This document shows, one piece after another, positions 23,901 through 36,622 of a stretch of 64,000 bases of DNA. A program made the translations under genes and the position numbers. Numbering within the stretch: the first letter of the stretch is position 1; each line of letters starts with the position of its first letter. The notes beneath the pieces are model-generated. The model saw only the letters and a list, made by a program, of their open reading frames with translations. It was not told where the DNA came from and ran no database searches. Source of the DNA: Liolophura sinensis (taxonomy: Eukaryota; Mollusca; Polyplacophora; Chitonida; Chitonidae); NCBI RefSeq assembly GCF_032854445.1, contig NC_088301.1, forward strand, positions 29,682,402-29,746,401. The letters run 5' to 3'.

Positions 23901-26900
23901 CACTCTGTCTAAAGGTGTATGTGTTGATATTTCAATATGCCCATTTTTTTTCCTGACTATGCAGCCCTCCAATATCCTGCTGGACAGTGAGTGCTTAGTA
24001 AAGGTCTGTGACTTTGGACTGGCTCGCTCACTTTCTCAGATTGGTGTAGATGAAGAGACCGGAGACCCAAACCTGACAGAATATGTGGCCACAAGGTGGT
24101 ACAGAGCTCCTGAAATTCTTTTGGCTTCTCACAGGTGGGTTGGTCAACGTCAAGGTTAGACCATTGCGGTTGACCTTAATATTTTAAAGCTGCTTATGTA
24201 TGATGTCTTGTCTTATTGTTGCTTGACATCATACCACTGAGCTCATATGTCTCTTTTTCACGTCATGGTATCATCTGGGTGTAAAATGAGCCCCAGAGCT
24301 GTTTGAAAAATCATCTGTATTTGACATGTAGGGTTGTACACGGCCTGCAACTAACACCAGTGTGGAATGCAGAAATTACGTGATCAGTGTAAAAAAAAAA
24401 ATGTAAAAAGTAGTTTTTGTTTCTTTTCTGCTAAGAAAAGATTGTATGCATTGTCTTTATCATTGTATACATTTATATGGGCCACTATTTAGAAATTGTG
24501 ACATATTTTGTATATTTCAGGTACACAAAGGGAGTGGATATGTGGAGTTTAGGCTGTATTCTTGGGGAAATGTTACTGGGGCGCCCTTTGTTCCCAGGCT
24601 CATCCACCCTAAACCAAATTGAGAGAATCATGGCATCAATAGCCAAGCCCACCAGAGAAGGTACTGGGAAACATTGTCATTACAAAGCATCAAAAATATG
24701 TCGTAAAACACTACCTATATCATATATCAGGCAAATTTGATTTTTGTAGACTGCGCACGTAATTATATTTTCTTAAGGAATTTTGATAATTTAATGGGTC
24801 GAGAATTACACTGTATAAGCAGTTATTACAAAGGCTGAAATATTAGTAGAAAAATGGCCCGTTCTCATGTCAGCCAGTAATAGCATCCGAATGCCGAAAA
24901 TATGTACCCAGGGCATTTAATCCAATTACCGTTCACAGGACACAGACAAATCTGCTGAAGACCTGAAACTGGCTTAAATCCATGTTGCCAGCAGGGGCAA
25001 ATACACGGGGTTATATACCCCTGCTTTGCATTCACGGGAGCGATGTCAAACTGGCTCAAGCCAGCTTCGCATTTAAACCAGCTTAAATTAGTCAGTGTCA
25101 ACGGGGTAATAGAGAAAATAACAAATCCAGCCTACACCAATCATTTCTACATATATTTCTATCATTTAATGGATATTCTAACATACCTCCAAAAACTTTA
25201 ACACTGACACCAATGGTGAGGGAAGTGTGCTAAAAGTGTCTATAAACAGTTGCCTTCCTTGTCATGAATGCTGGGACAGTTCCATTTTGCTGATAAATTA
25301 GGGGGGCTGGGTTGTGCAGTCAGAATGTATTTTTTTTTCTTCAAAATTTGAAGGCTCACATTGTCCGAGGACAAAGGCAAAATGAATTTAGATATAATTG
25401 GTCAGGGAGTTAAGTTTAAAAGTGAATTATTTACCAGTACCGACATCATACGGCCAATTGCCACTTATCCTGTGTATCAGATATGAAGAGGTGGCATCAA
25501 ACAACAAGTATCTACATGTGGGTACTATATCTGGATAAGCGCAGCATGGGCAGTGATGCGTTTTTTCAACGTTCTCTTTACTTGTAACCCCTCCAAAAGC
25601 AGCGGTTTCTACATGAAATAGAACGTTCAGTTCTGACATGTTTTTTATTAGTTTGACCTAAAATTATTGTCCCTCTGTCATCGCAAAACTGTTATGTTTA
25701 AATTTAGAGCTCAAACTGACATGAAGTGATGCTGGCAGGAAATGTGCATTTATTGGTCAATAACTGTCACGTGCCTTGCTCTGATTGAATGATTTATTTT
25801 CCACTCATTCCATTGGCATGGACGTGCCCAAGATCATAACAAAACAACCTAGACTCTTACATTTTAACAAGGACAGAACGGTTGTTTTCAGTTTTGCAAT
25901 AGGCAAAATGGAGTTGCCCACAGCAGATTTTGGCACTGACTTTATTTATAATTTATCAACTTGAGGTAAATATTAGAATTTTTTTTATGGCATGCACCTG
26001 CAAGGAAATGCATACTCTTTTCAATGGTATTTGATTGATATTTAAATTTTCTTCGCCTTTAAATTGCCTTTGGCTGTCATCAGTCTAGATGATTGTTAAC
26101 TGCCGTGCTTTCATGCAGCATTTGTTGGTACTTTACAGACATTGACAGTATAAAGTCGGCATATGGAGCTTCAGTATTAGAGAAAACATCTATCAGGTAG
26201 AAAAAAAGTTTCTTTGTGTTATTAGTTGCTGTGAGGTAGGTTGATAATGTTCCAGGGATTTGTACATTTCGATTTTATGAACCAATATTAGGTTCATGCA
26301 ATTGAGTTCAAGATTGAATGTTGTGGTTGGAAACTAAATATGTCCACAGGTTTTTAATCCATTTTTTATTTTACATCATCTTTAATATATATATTTATTT
26401 ATGTATTTATTTATTTTAATCAGAAAAAAGTAAAGCTCTTTTTTTGTGGTGGTTGTTTTTTCCCGAGAATTAGTCACAGTGCACCTGCAGATGTTAAAAT
26501 CACTCAACAGTTAATGGGTGAAGGTGTGAAATGAATGTTGATACAAATTTATGGATAATGACACAATAGAACATTAAATTTGCCTTGGTTTGTAAATTAA
26601 ATTGACTTAATTGAGACCCCAAATTGGCCATTAGATAATTTTTCAACTCATTTGAAAATAAATTCGAATTTTGGTTTGTAGACTTTGGACTTTCGTGAAA
26701 CCCTGTGTTTTTAGCTTTGTTTCCACATTAACCACTCTGTAACTGAGTACATTTACTACTTTGACTGGCACTCATTTTGGCTGTCTTCAACATGTTATGA
26801 ATTCAAAGAATTCCAAATTCTCTCTACTGCATCAAAAGTTTTCTCTCTGTTTTGTGAAAGTGAAATTCAGTATAGTTTTTACCACCTACGTAATTCTTAT

Positions 26901-29900
26901 CATACGACGTAAAGATTCTCTTGTTAATAGGGTATGTTCAAAATGTTTTCAACTCCTGTGAAGACCTTCAGTTTTAGTTGATGCGTGTTAATGTTGTGTG
27001 GAATAAAAAGTTGGTGTGCAATTTAATGCTGTAAACATGTAAATAAACAAATTTTGTATGACAGGCCTAAACAGCGATTGGAGGATATGATTCCTGATGC
27101 TCCTCCAGAAGCCATAGACTTGATGAAGAAGTTGCTCCAGTTTAACCCTGACAAACGAATCACTGCTGATGATGCTCTCAAACATGCTTATGTCTGCAGG
27201 TTAGTCTTCTCCATGCAAATTATATGAAAAATTGGTATGAATTTGAATTAAGGTTAAAACCTGCGTGGTATATGGTATACTATGGAAAGACATAGATTGT
27301 TGTACAGTCATGGACATTGTATCAAATATATACAATGTAGTTAGTGAAGTCAAGATACAGTGTCACCTCATGTAAGAAAAGTTCAGTGTTCTGCTTTATT
27401 ATAGAGCAGTATAAATATTTATCCCAGTAAATTTATATTATGTTTGCTACAAGGTTCATTTTAAAGTTTCTAAAATGTAATTGTTTAGTAAGATATTGCC
27501 ATTAAAAACCTTCACAACAGCTATGTACACCTTTTCTCGACTCCACACTACGGTATGTTGTAGATTTCATAACCCAGCTGAAGAACTGTCATTGGATTAT
27601 GATGTGCTTCCACCACTGGCTGATGATGTTCAACTGACAATAGAAGAGTACAGGAATAAGTTGTATGAGGTATATAGGTGTTTGATAACAGGGCAAATGA
27701 CCTAAATGTTGCCCGAAAAGTACACATGTGGAGGCAAATAAAGGTCATAAACTATTGCTTTTGGTGCTAAAACTTACATTTTCCAGTAGGATATCATCCT
27801 ACCTTTTAAACAAACACTTCTCTAAGATAGATAGAACTCTCAGAATCTGGCAAAATTTGCAACTTAGTGATGGGCAAATTTAGGGTGTTACCTTAAATTT
27901 ATTGGATCTCTTCATATAATAATCATTTAATATGTTTGTGAATTTATCATTTATGTCGCTTTAATTGAGTTTATGAGATGTAGATATCTGTGAGAAGATA
28001 GCAGTTATACAAATGTGTTATTGGCCAAGTTTTCTTTGCCCACAAACTAGGAAGAGTGTCTCAGTAAAAATAATTAATAAATGCAATCTAGTTGTATTAA
28101 TGTGATAATGGCATGCTTATATTTGTTCAATTCGCAATTAAATATAGTCAAATTGTATGTGTAATGTAGAACTGACTGCCAATAAAACATGAAACTTTTT
28201 TGACGGGAGTGAAGCCAGTGTGGAAATTTATGCCCTATGTTTCCTGGACGTACTTGAGTGTCATCCAAGGTAATAGTCATGGGATGAAAACATCTTTGTG
28301 GTGGGGTTTCAGATGATTTCCCAGAAGAAGGCTGAGAGGAGAAGGAAGAGGCGGGAAGATAGAACAAGTGCACAGCAGGCAAATCGTCATGGTCACGGGG
28401 ATGGAAACGATGTATCTGCTGGGGAACCTACTCAGAAAGAGAACAGCCAAGTCAGACGGGGTGAGACTATATATAGAGCTGACTAATGGATAGAATGAAC
28501 TGTCAACACTATCTAGACCCAGACAAATTGTTTCTCTTTTCTGCTTTTGGTCAACAAATGTTTTTGTGAACTATTGTTTGAGGTTTTGTCTGTAAAGCAT
28601 GAGAGCCCCCAGCGGGATCATGTGAACAAAGCTAGCTATTCTTTCTTCAGGTAAGCTTTGATGGGTTATTATGCATTCATGTATCATGACAGTCGCTCAG
28701 GCCACATAATTTGGAGCGAACAAAACCATCGTTCGCTTGTCGGTTACGTGGAGTGTAATTGTGCAGTTATGCTGATCTGTCCCTGAAAAATTCCCACAGT
28801 TGCAGCGCTTGAACTGTGTAGTGTTCAGTGGGTATATTAGCCTTGCCCACAGAATGTTGCCCGCCATCCTCAGCAACAGCTACCACAAAACAGAAGTCAT
28901 GTCAGTTGTTAGAGCTACCTCTTCCCAGGTTGTGCTAATACTTGTCCGTTTGTAAAAAAAATAAGTGCAGAGACGACTGTGAACGAAAGTCGTCATTTGG
29001 TGCTGTGATGCTGTAAAGTGTTCTGTTGAACTTGAACTAAATACCATTAGGCACTAAAAGTTATGCAGTCACCAGCTTTCCGCCCTGAGCAATTTTCATT
29101 GAGGTCCACGCTCTGTTTATTATTCAAATTAAATAAATAAATCAAATTTATAACTTTCTGACGGTGTATAGGTAACGTCTGAGAAGGCTTCCATGTTAAA
29201 TATTAAACCTTTTGGCAAAGAAATTACTTTCAGCCACATTTTCCCACAGTGAGCATGTGCACTACATGTCTCCTTTGTTGTGTACACAGCACATGCTAGC
29301 TGGCAGCATTCGTCAGTTATAAATGTGCTCTTGGTGAGCTAGAGGTTGGTGGAGAAAGGTGACAATCCATTTGAACAGAATTTAAATTTTCACTGGTCAA
29401 CAGTTTCCCATGAGGTGGTCATGGTTATATTATTTCACCCTGGGAACAAAACCATTTTATCAAACAGGGATGGTGAGGGTTTCACAAGCCATTTGGATAT
29501 TACATACACTACAAGTAGCTAACTGTAAAAGTAATTATTAATCATCGAAAGAAAATGAATATACTTAGGAATATAACATATGCTGGTGTGGCTTTGAAAG
29601 TCATGTGATGCTCGGAGTGTATGACAGATATGTTTTATTATGGCTTCCTGATCAACCCTGATCTATGCTGATCACCGTTTATGCTGTGGCCATCGATGTA
29701 GCCATTGTGATATCTTAGAATTCCGCTGGACATGTATGATGGGGAACTGTACTGCAATACAACTAACTTTTGCCGAAGTTACAGTAAATGAAAGAAAAAA
29801 ATCTGCTAGGAAGTAGTGTGGATGACTTTATTAGTTTATGTGACCAATTTGCACAAATGATTGGTGTGTCTTCATGTTGTGGCAAAACAGGACGATCGGT

Positions 29901-32478
29901 TATTCAAGGCTTAAAACCCGTAATCGACTTGATTATGTCAACCATCCAAATTTCATGGCCTGGTCACTGTGAGTTCAAGTCCAGCTCGTGCTAACTGCTT
30001 CTCTGGCCGTATGTGGTAAGATCTTTCAGCAACCTGTGAATGGTCGTGGGTTTCCCCTCAGGCTCAGCCTGGTTTCCTCCCACTATAATGCTGGCCACCA
30101 TTATATGAGTGAAATACACCAATCAAGCACCAATCAAGTAAATAAATCAGATACTTTTCTTGCATTTTATTCCACTACTCTAATCTGAAACTAGTCATTG
30201 GATACTCAGGATATATGGCAAGTGGCTGTCCACTACTTGCTGATAACTTGACAAACATTTCTCATATATTTGAGAAATACTTTCAGGTGCAGTTTATGGT
30301 CAGCCCACCCATGAGCCCCCACCCAATGTGTCCGCCAAATCACGTGCCCTCATGAGGCAAAGGAGTTATGAGAACATGCAAGCAGTAAGTACTAAAAATT
30401 TGTCTATGACTTTAAATTTCGTCATGACCTTGGAAAAGAAAGGCCTGCCAGATAGGCTATAAGCAAGTAATATTAAAGCCAAGAGCCCTGCCTGAAAAAG
30501 CATTGTCAAACCATGTTGAAGGACACTCTTAGTAGCAGTGCAGTTAAAATATAGCATATTGTGTGATCTGGAATAATGGAAGTACAGTGTTTTGTACTCG
30601 TCAGTTTGAGTTTGTTGCCCCTGCATTACTGGAAGTGGTGCACCTCATGATTATGAGGTCAGCTATCTTAGTTTGAATAAGGTGTTGAAGGTTTTTAAAG
30701 TGTGTAGGTCCACTTCTAGTCCTAAATTGCATTTTTGTGGCAAAATTTTGTCATGGGATGAGTTCAGACCACTGGAGTTCTCATCAGATTGGAAGCGGAG
30801 TACAGGTTCATGGGATTAGTCTTGTTATTATAAAGTCAGTCTGACATCTTAACTTAGACTGTCTACCCAAATGATGTCACCAGGGCTCATTTGTTCAAGA
30901 CTTGATACCAGATTTAAGCCAAGCCTTCAATTTTGTACTTAGCCCAAAAATAATTGCGTAAAAATACCTTAAACACTGAGGAGCTGCCGCAGTTATACTT
31001 TGACTATAGACAACTGCATGGGCTGTTGAGGTTGGCAGAAATTTTAAATACATAGTATGACTTAATATCAGTATTAGCTTATACACTTGTGAACAACTGC
31101 TCCCAGGTACCAAGCCTAACCATGCCTGGTCGAAACTCAAGGCTGCTAAATACGCATTTTGGATAAGTACATTGCATTCTTTAACATTAACTAATTCACT
31201 GGTATATTAAAAATGCTCTGTTGATAACCTCTGAATAAAATGTTTATTTACACTGGGTTTACACATCATTCGTTAGGAAGCCAAACTGGTTGGAGCCCCT
31301 AAAGGCAGACAAGTGTCAGCCCCTGTGGGAGGCCGAGTGCAGAGCCGCCCTGTGTCCAGTTTCTACAGAGGAGCCAGTAACCCTGTCATAACAAGAGAGG
31401 ACACAAGGCCTGGTCTGTCTGTAACCAGCTCGAGAATGGTATGATTAATTAAGTTGAACTCATGACTCTTTGGAGTGGTTGGACAAAATATTTGTATGCT
31501 TTTTGTGAGAAAGAATTTAAACCTGTGGCCTTCAAACCTCTCTCGTATCTACATGTTTATACGTGTACATGTAGCTTGATGGACTGTGGATTGGCTTGTA
31601 TTGGACCACACTGAATTACTTCTGTTTAGAGCACTCTCCTATGTGAAAGGTGCTGTTGTTAGACTGAAATAATGGAGAAGCTTCGAGGTTTAAGCAGAAC
31701 AAGTTTACCTACATGTATAGCGGAAAGAGCTGGTGAATTCGAGAGAGAATTTCTCTTTCCGTCTCTCCTGCAGCTTTGCAAACAGATCAGGAAAGGCAAG
31801 ATTTTACTCACCCTTTTTGGGAAATTATAAATTGATTAAAACCGCCAACAATTATGCTATGCAACAATCAATTTAATAGGCAAACCTTGTGAAGTTGATA
31901 GGGGTTACCATTCTATCAGAGTTTGATAGAAACTATCAGAGTTTCTATCAAACATCTCTCACAGTTTCCCTGACTCTCAATGGCTGATGTCCTGGTTTTA
32001 CCATATTCTGTTCCCTGGAAGATTGTTATTACTATTTCAACAGAACCTAAACACTACATGCTCACGTTATTAGTTCCCGCTCATATTACCTCGTAGCTAT
32101 TGTGTGAAAGGGAAGTAACTCAGTGAAGGTCTGTTTTAAGTTGAAAAGTTTGTTCTTTTCTTAGTAATGGTTGTGGCGCATGAACTTAAGAATGCTTTTG
32201 CATGCAACCGTATCTTTTCCTGTTCTTTTATATTGAATTCCATGGAAATAATATAAGGTAACATTTTTTTGTGCTGTCTTTTGTTATTACAGATCCCTGG
32301 CCAGAGACCACTATCATCCAAAGACCCCTGCCCTAAGCCCATATATGGGAGAAAGCAATTCAGTAATGCTGTCAATCACCCATCTGCTGGTGACCCAAAG
32401 TCAACATTTGGCAGTTACACACAGAGCTATGGAACTATTTCATCCAGCAGTTTGGCGGCACTACAAGCAAAGAAGTGA
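14989..32478 (+). CDS. MAPK15: ERK7/ERK8 atypical MAP kinase (MAPK15), 13 exons, one frame break in exon 1
   Basis: Exons: 14989-15053, 19035-19133, 20483-20603, 22577-22707, 23965-24134, 24521-24660, 26139-26196, 27065-27199, 27564-27669, 28313-28460, 30287-30384, 31277-31438, 32293-32478. All junctions are GT-AG and phases fit from exon 2 to the TGA. Length is 539 residues if one missing base in exon 1 is counted. Seen: Gly-rich loop GKGAYG (20-25), catalytic Lys in VAVKKIF, HRDAK (135-139), CDFG (154-157), activation loop TEY (177-179), [12 protein letters not shown]-type [16 protein letters not shown], then [15 protein letters not shown], a YEMI motif (341-344), a basic RRRKRRE run, and a C-terminal SYTQSYGT motif shared with vertebrate MAPK15. 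ERK7 autophosphorylates its TEY and in other animals acts in ciliogenesis, autophagy and secretion. The ATG frame and the GKG frame differ by one base in an A-run at 15033-15037; see findings. HRDAK replaces the family HRDQK. Confidence 0.97.
15760..16010. repeat. Diverged dispersed repeat, partner at 34275-34510
   Basis: Both copies share CGGAAACAA, then GACGTCACCCATGG, then GACGCTGC at similar spacing, with poor matches between. A short hairpin (GAAGATT ... AATCTTC) lies near 15967-15994. A MITE-like origin is possible. Confidence 0.4.
16910..17150 (-). mobile_element. SINE family A, near full length, antisense
   Basis: It begins with a T-run (the A-rich tail on the sense strand), followed by GATTGGTGTTTTATGCCG and ending with the complement of a tRNA-like head (GCTAGCGTGCTAACC). 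On the sense strand GAGTTCAAGTCC fits a pol III B box. CTTGAG occurs on both sides and may be a short target-site duplication. Confidence 0.9.
17590..18424 (+). mobile_element. Composite SINE-unique-VNTR retroposon, copy 2 (opposite orientation)
   Basis: SINE-B (about 17590-17942), a roughly 390-bp unrelated module (to about 18330), three 18-bp repeat units (18331-18384) and a tail ending GTATATGATCA. The order equals copy 1. The middle module looks about 95% identical to copy 1 by eye, the SINE parts clearly less. The head is degenerate (GGCCCCAGTAACACGGTAGG). No flanking duplication was found for this copy. Confidence 0.85.
21094..21889. mobile_element. Non-autonomous DNA transposon (MITE-like) in ERK7 intron 3
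   Basis: The two ends form imperfect terminal inverted repeats of about 60-75 bp: AGCTGGGTCATTC opens both, followed on both sides by a TGTGGTGACC block. The 796-bp interior is AT-rich and non-coding. The outermost AGCT is its own complement, so it may be part of the repeat or a 4-bp target duplication. Confidence 0.75.
29950..30152 (+). mobile_element. SINE family A, sense, in ERK7 intron 10
   Basis: Starts with a partial head with B box GAGTTCAAGTCC, runs through CCTCAGGCTCAGCCTGG and ends with ACCAATCAAGTAAATAAATC. The A-box part of the head is lost. Confidence 0.85.
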
Positions 32479-34065
32479 TGACCTCATGACATTACCAATC
32501 TAACACCGTCTGCTCTCATTTCTCACATAGTATGTGATTGTATTGCAGGATAAGTAGTGTAGAATATCCTTACATTGATTTGCTCATTATCTAGATTCAT
32601 ATTGTAACGTGCATTTTTCACTGCCCATTTTTATTCATTTGTTCACTCTGGAGGGATCTGTTTGTCACAACTTGTGTATAATTTGAATGAGAAATGCCAT
32701 TATTAAAATAATTGACACTTTAATTAATGACTCATGAGCAGTTTAGAACAGTTTATCCAGGGGTACATCTTTCTGGTTTTAGAACTAAGTAAGAAAGTTA
32801 CTTTATTGTTATTAATTAACATTTTATGCAAAGGTAAAGATTTAAAATTGTGTATACAGGCTCATATTGGTGTTACCTATTTTAACATCTGCTGTTGGGG
32901 TCTAATTTCTAGGGCCCATTGTATGTTGATTCATATTGGTGTGGACCAGGCTTCTATATAAACAGTTATTTCTATATAAATTCTTTTGATCAATTTCCTG
33001 TGGTCCATGGTAACTACGTCTTCTTTAAGTCATTCCATTTCAGAGAAGATTGTGGTTAATTAGATTCATATTTAAACTGTAACGGTTTCACTCAGATTTA
33101 TAGTTTCCATAGCAATAGACTTAAGGTAGCAAAGTGGCCAATTTCAGTGATGTTAACCCATTAGAATTTCTACCGTTTTATGGAGAGATTCGAAAGTTTG
33201 GTAGACATGCTTATATTGGGTTAAAATACTTCCAATTTTAACTACAACTGAGTATGGATGATCTAGTTTCTACAACAGCAAATCTTATACAGCACATACA
33301 TATGCATGCTTTAGTTAATGAAATCCATGATGTCAAAGAAATATCTTGCAGTGTGAGAATTCATTAAGTTCATTTATTTATTTATTTATTTTGAGAAATA
33401 GTAATGAAATAGAATGTCTATACAAAGCAGTAGACTGTTGATCAGGTAACTTTATGTAAACTGTTTAAATTGATAATTGGTCTATAGGTGTAAACATGTC
33501 TCACTTCATGTAGGGATTTACTCGTCAATCCAAAGACAGATAATGGATTTTGAGTAATTTGAAAGCTTGTTTTGTAGATACTAGTACTCCTGTATTTGAT
33601 GATTTGAAGATATAACACAAATCTCAAATGCTTCATGTTGATTAAGGTGAGATGGTAAAATGCAATGTAATATATTTGAAGCGACAATGAAAGATACTGA
33701 AATCCCTAAATATAAAAGGGACTGGCTGACTTAGAGAAGCATCAAGACTGTCTCAGACAAATGAGGTTAAGTAATCATTCCTACCCCTTGCCACATGTAC
33801 ATGTGGGGCTTCACTTTAAGGCGAGTTAACTTCACCTGTAAACCTGACCAATTCCATATTCGTGAGAGGGAAGAATGATTCTTCCCCAAGACATAAATAC
33901 CAAGCAGATAAACACATTCAAAGAAATAAAACCAAATGCATGAATATGGTGTTTATTCTGCTGCTTAATATTGATTGACCTAGCCCATGTACTATCATGG
34001 TGAGATCCTGGCCATGTGAATAATATTGAAATCGAGGCTAAAACCAGTTCGCAAGTGTGTCCGGT

Positions 34066-34096
<31 letters not shown>

Positions 34097-34274
34097 GATG
34101 TAAGGTCATAATTTGTAAACAGTTTCATTTGTTATGTCAGAAGGTGTAAATTTTGTCATTCTTCATAATATAGTTTACCTAGAACATTATTTAATATTTT
34201 AAGAGCTAGACGGTAGTATGAATGGATTTCTTAGGTTGGACTTAAGATTCAGTGTATTAAAATCACTTAGTTTC
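32479..34274. other. ERK7 3' UTR and downstream flank
   Basis: An ATTAAA at 32702-32707, 224 bases past the stop, is a plausible but weak poly(A) signal. A long T-run lies at 34068-34096. No gene was recognised. Confidence 0.35.
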
Positions 34275-34510
34275 GGAATATAGTACGGAAACAAAAGTTT
34301 TGTCTATTCCACAATTTCCTTTTGTGACGCCACGTAAGAAAACTTGACGTCACCCATGGCTGAGGTACAGTCACAATTGACGCTGCATGCTGTTGAAACC
34401 ATTCTAGCATGATTATCTTACTGGACGTTGTATCAGCTTGATTCAGCTTCACACACAAGAAATATGATCAAATTTTTCAGAAACCGCCAAAGATTTTTTA
34501 GTTTTGAGGA
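34275..34510. repeat. Diverged dispersed repeat, partner of 15760-16010
   Basis: Shares CGGAAACAA, GACGTCACCCATGG and GACGCTGC with the intron-1 copy in the same order. Confidence 0.4.
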
Positions 34511-36081
34511 TTCATCAGTTATTGGGGTTAGTGGTTTTCAGCATTAATCCTGTCCAACCGTAGTTCCTTCCCACGATTTTAATATTTTCACCTGGTTTCT
34601 AAGGGAACTGGGGTAGGACTTCAAATAAATACATATTCAGGTTTTGAAGATGTCAAAAAAGCAAGAAATGGCGGCACAGTAATTTTATATCGTTTTCTTT
34701 ATATGTACTAGCGTGTAAACGATATATCGTTTTGGGTGATATTTCTGATTCATATACTTGCATCTAAGATATTAATCAAATTATTGTTGTAAGTGTTGAA
34801 TTCATGTATTATTGATATCTCTCACCACTTTAAAATTCCGTTTCTGAACAATATCTCATACATGTTGTCATGCGTTATAGTTTTTCTCAAAGAAATATCC
34901 TGATCTTGGTGAAGTCATTTCAGTCAGTACTAAAGTCACTGTCTGTGTTATACATTTTGAGTGTTGAATAGACAGATGTAAAAAAAAAAAAGAAATGCTA
35001 GTATTAAACACATTGGAATCATGCAGTGGATCATGCTGTTCATAATCAGTCATGTGTGAGTTTTTGCCGCATAGTCCTCTGTAAGTGTGGTTTAAGGCCT
35101 TCTTATTTGCATTCCACACCTGAAATTTTCATGTATGCCTCACTTTGTTTCTTGTGTTAGGAATGTTATTTCATTCAAGACATAATTGTATGATGGTAAT
35201 ATTCTGACTTTTGATTTACGTCACCGCTGGGCAACTAAACATATGTAAATTTTCCCCAAACAAACATAGCTGTCTTGCGCAGGGGATATTACACGGGGAA
35301 TTCCAAAAACCTGGGAATGAATGCAAATGATTGATTTTGTAAATCAATATATGGTGTTTTTATACAACAAATGTATGTTTAAAACAGGTCTGTGATCAAG
35401 TTTTCTTTCCTTTTAACTAGTTTGTTGATTTTTACACATATTTATCATAATATGGTCTTTTCGTAAACGAAAGGGTTGTTACCGTCCAGTTATTCAATTC
35501 CATCCAGTGTTGTGTACATGTATTTTTAATAAATTATTTATTATTCATCTTTACGAAGATATGCTATATCTGGTTAACCCGTGTTGAAATGTTGTTACGG
35601 AATTAATGTATCACGTATTATATCATTTGATGACCATGGTTTTTACCCCTCTGCAGTCTGTATGGGAATCATATTGTCGTAGTCCGTGTTCATTTCACCT
35701 TACTGTCAGTCAACAAAAAATCTTAAAATGATTCAAATAGCTTTATGAAACTCAACGTTTTGACAATTTTTGTTGACCTCTGGCCTACTTTGGTGGTCAC
35801 CTACATTTATTCATTTACAGATTCCTTGTAACCCTGATTAGATTTTCGCATCTTCACGCCAGAGTTCATATTTTGCTTGAGAACGGAACATAGTATGCAA
35901 TGGGCCTCTTAAAGTAACACGGATTCGCAGGTGGCAGGGGTCGCATAATCCGGAGATCTGCGGATCAAAGCTTCAGCGTTTGAAGATAGTCTAGGAGACA
36001 AACCTTTGTTATTATAACTATATTTCTAGAGAGCAAGAGGCGTTGGCTGTTATATACCTAGTATAAGCTTTTCTCAAGATG
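34511..36081. other. Intergenic, nothing recognised
   Basis: AT-rich DNA with no supportable exon, repeat or RNA gene. Confidence 0.4.
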
Positions 36082-36215
36082 TATTTGATTCGTGTTTTAC
36101 ACCGCACCCGACAATATTTCAGGCACTTATATTCACATATAGCCAGCAGTATGGTGGGAAGAAACCAGAGAGAAACCCATGATCATCTGCAGGTTGCTGG
36201 AAGACGTTCCCAGCT
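36082..36215 (-). mobile_element. SINE family A fragment, degenerate
   Basis: GTGTTTTACACCGC, CAGTATGGTGGGA, GAAACCCATGATCATC and CAGGTTGCTGG occur in SINE-A order with many changes. Confidence 0.7.
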
Positions 36216-36400
36216 TCACTGGCTAACCAAACAAGCATCTACCAATTGGAAAAAGGCTCGCCAAATACGTGTATACCTTTGTATCCCCCAAACCGTATAG
36301 AGGTCTGACAATCAAGCATCACATAATCCATATATGCACCTCCCGAAGAAACTTTCGTAGAACAAGCGTGGCAAAAACGGAAGACGATCGCGCCCGAAAC

Positions 36401-36622
36401 ATGGCGTCCTCTGGTGGAAGTGAAATTGAAAATCATTTTACACTGCGCATTATGGATATGATAAGGAGCCCACATGTTGCATATAGTGGCCTTGATATAT
36501 CTTCAGAGGGGACACATCTCGAGATTACCTCCCCAATTGGGAGTGGGGGGGGGAGGCGTACACTGTTGATCATCGAAAGTGGTTTATGTCCCTTAACCTT
36601 TATTCGGGACTTGCTATTTTGA
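36401..36622 (+). CDS. Open frame of 73 codons with good start context, unidentified
   Basis: ATG at 36401 follows CGAAAC and opens MASSGGSEIENHFTLRI, running to a TGA. The EIENHFTLR stretch faintly recalls the N terminus of TAF7 proteins (ELESQFILRLP), but the similarity stops there. It could be a fossil, an unspliced first exon or chance. No neighbouring exon supports it. Confidence 0.15.
   Translation: MASSGGSEIENHFTLRIMDMIRSPHVAYSGLDISSEGTHLEITSPIGSGGGRRTLLIIESGLCPLTFIRDLLF

Noticed and set aside
28650-30000. Search for an extra ERK7 exon in intron 10
   Set aside because: Exons 10 and 11 join in phase with continuous tail sequence, and nothing between them is needed.
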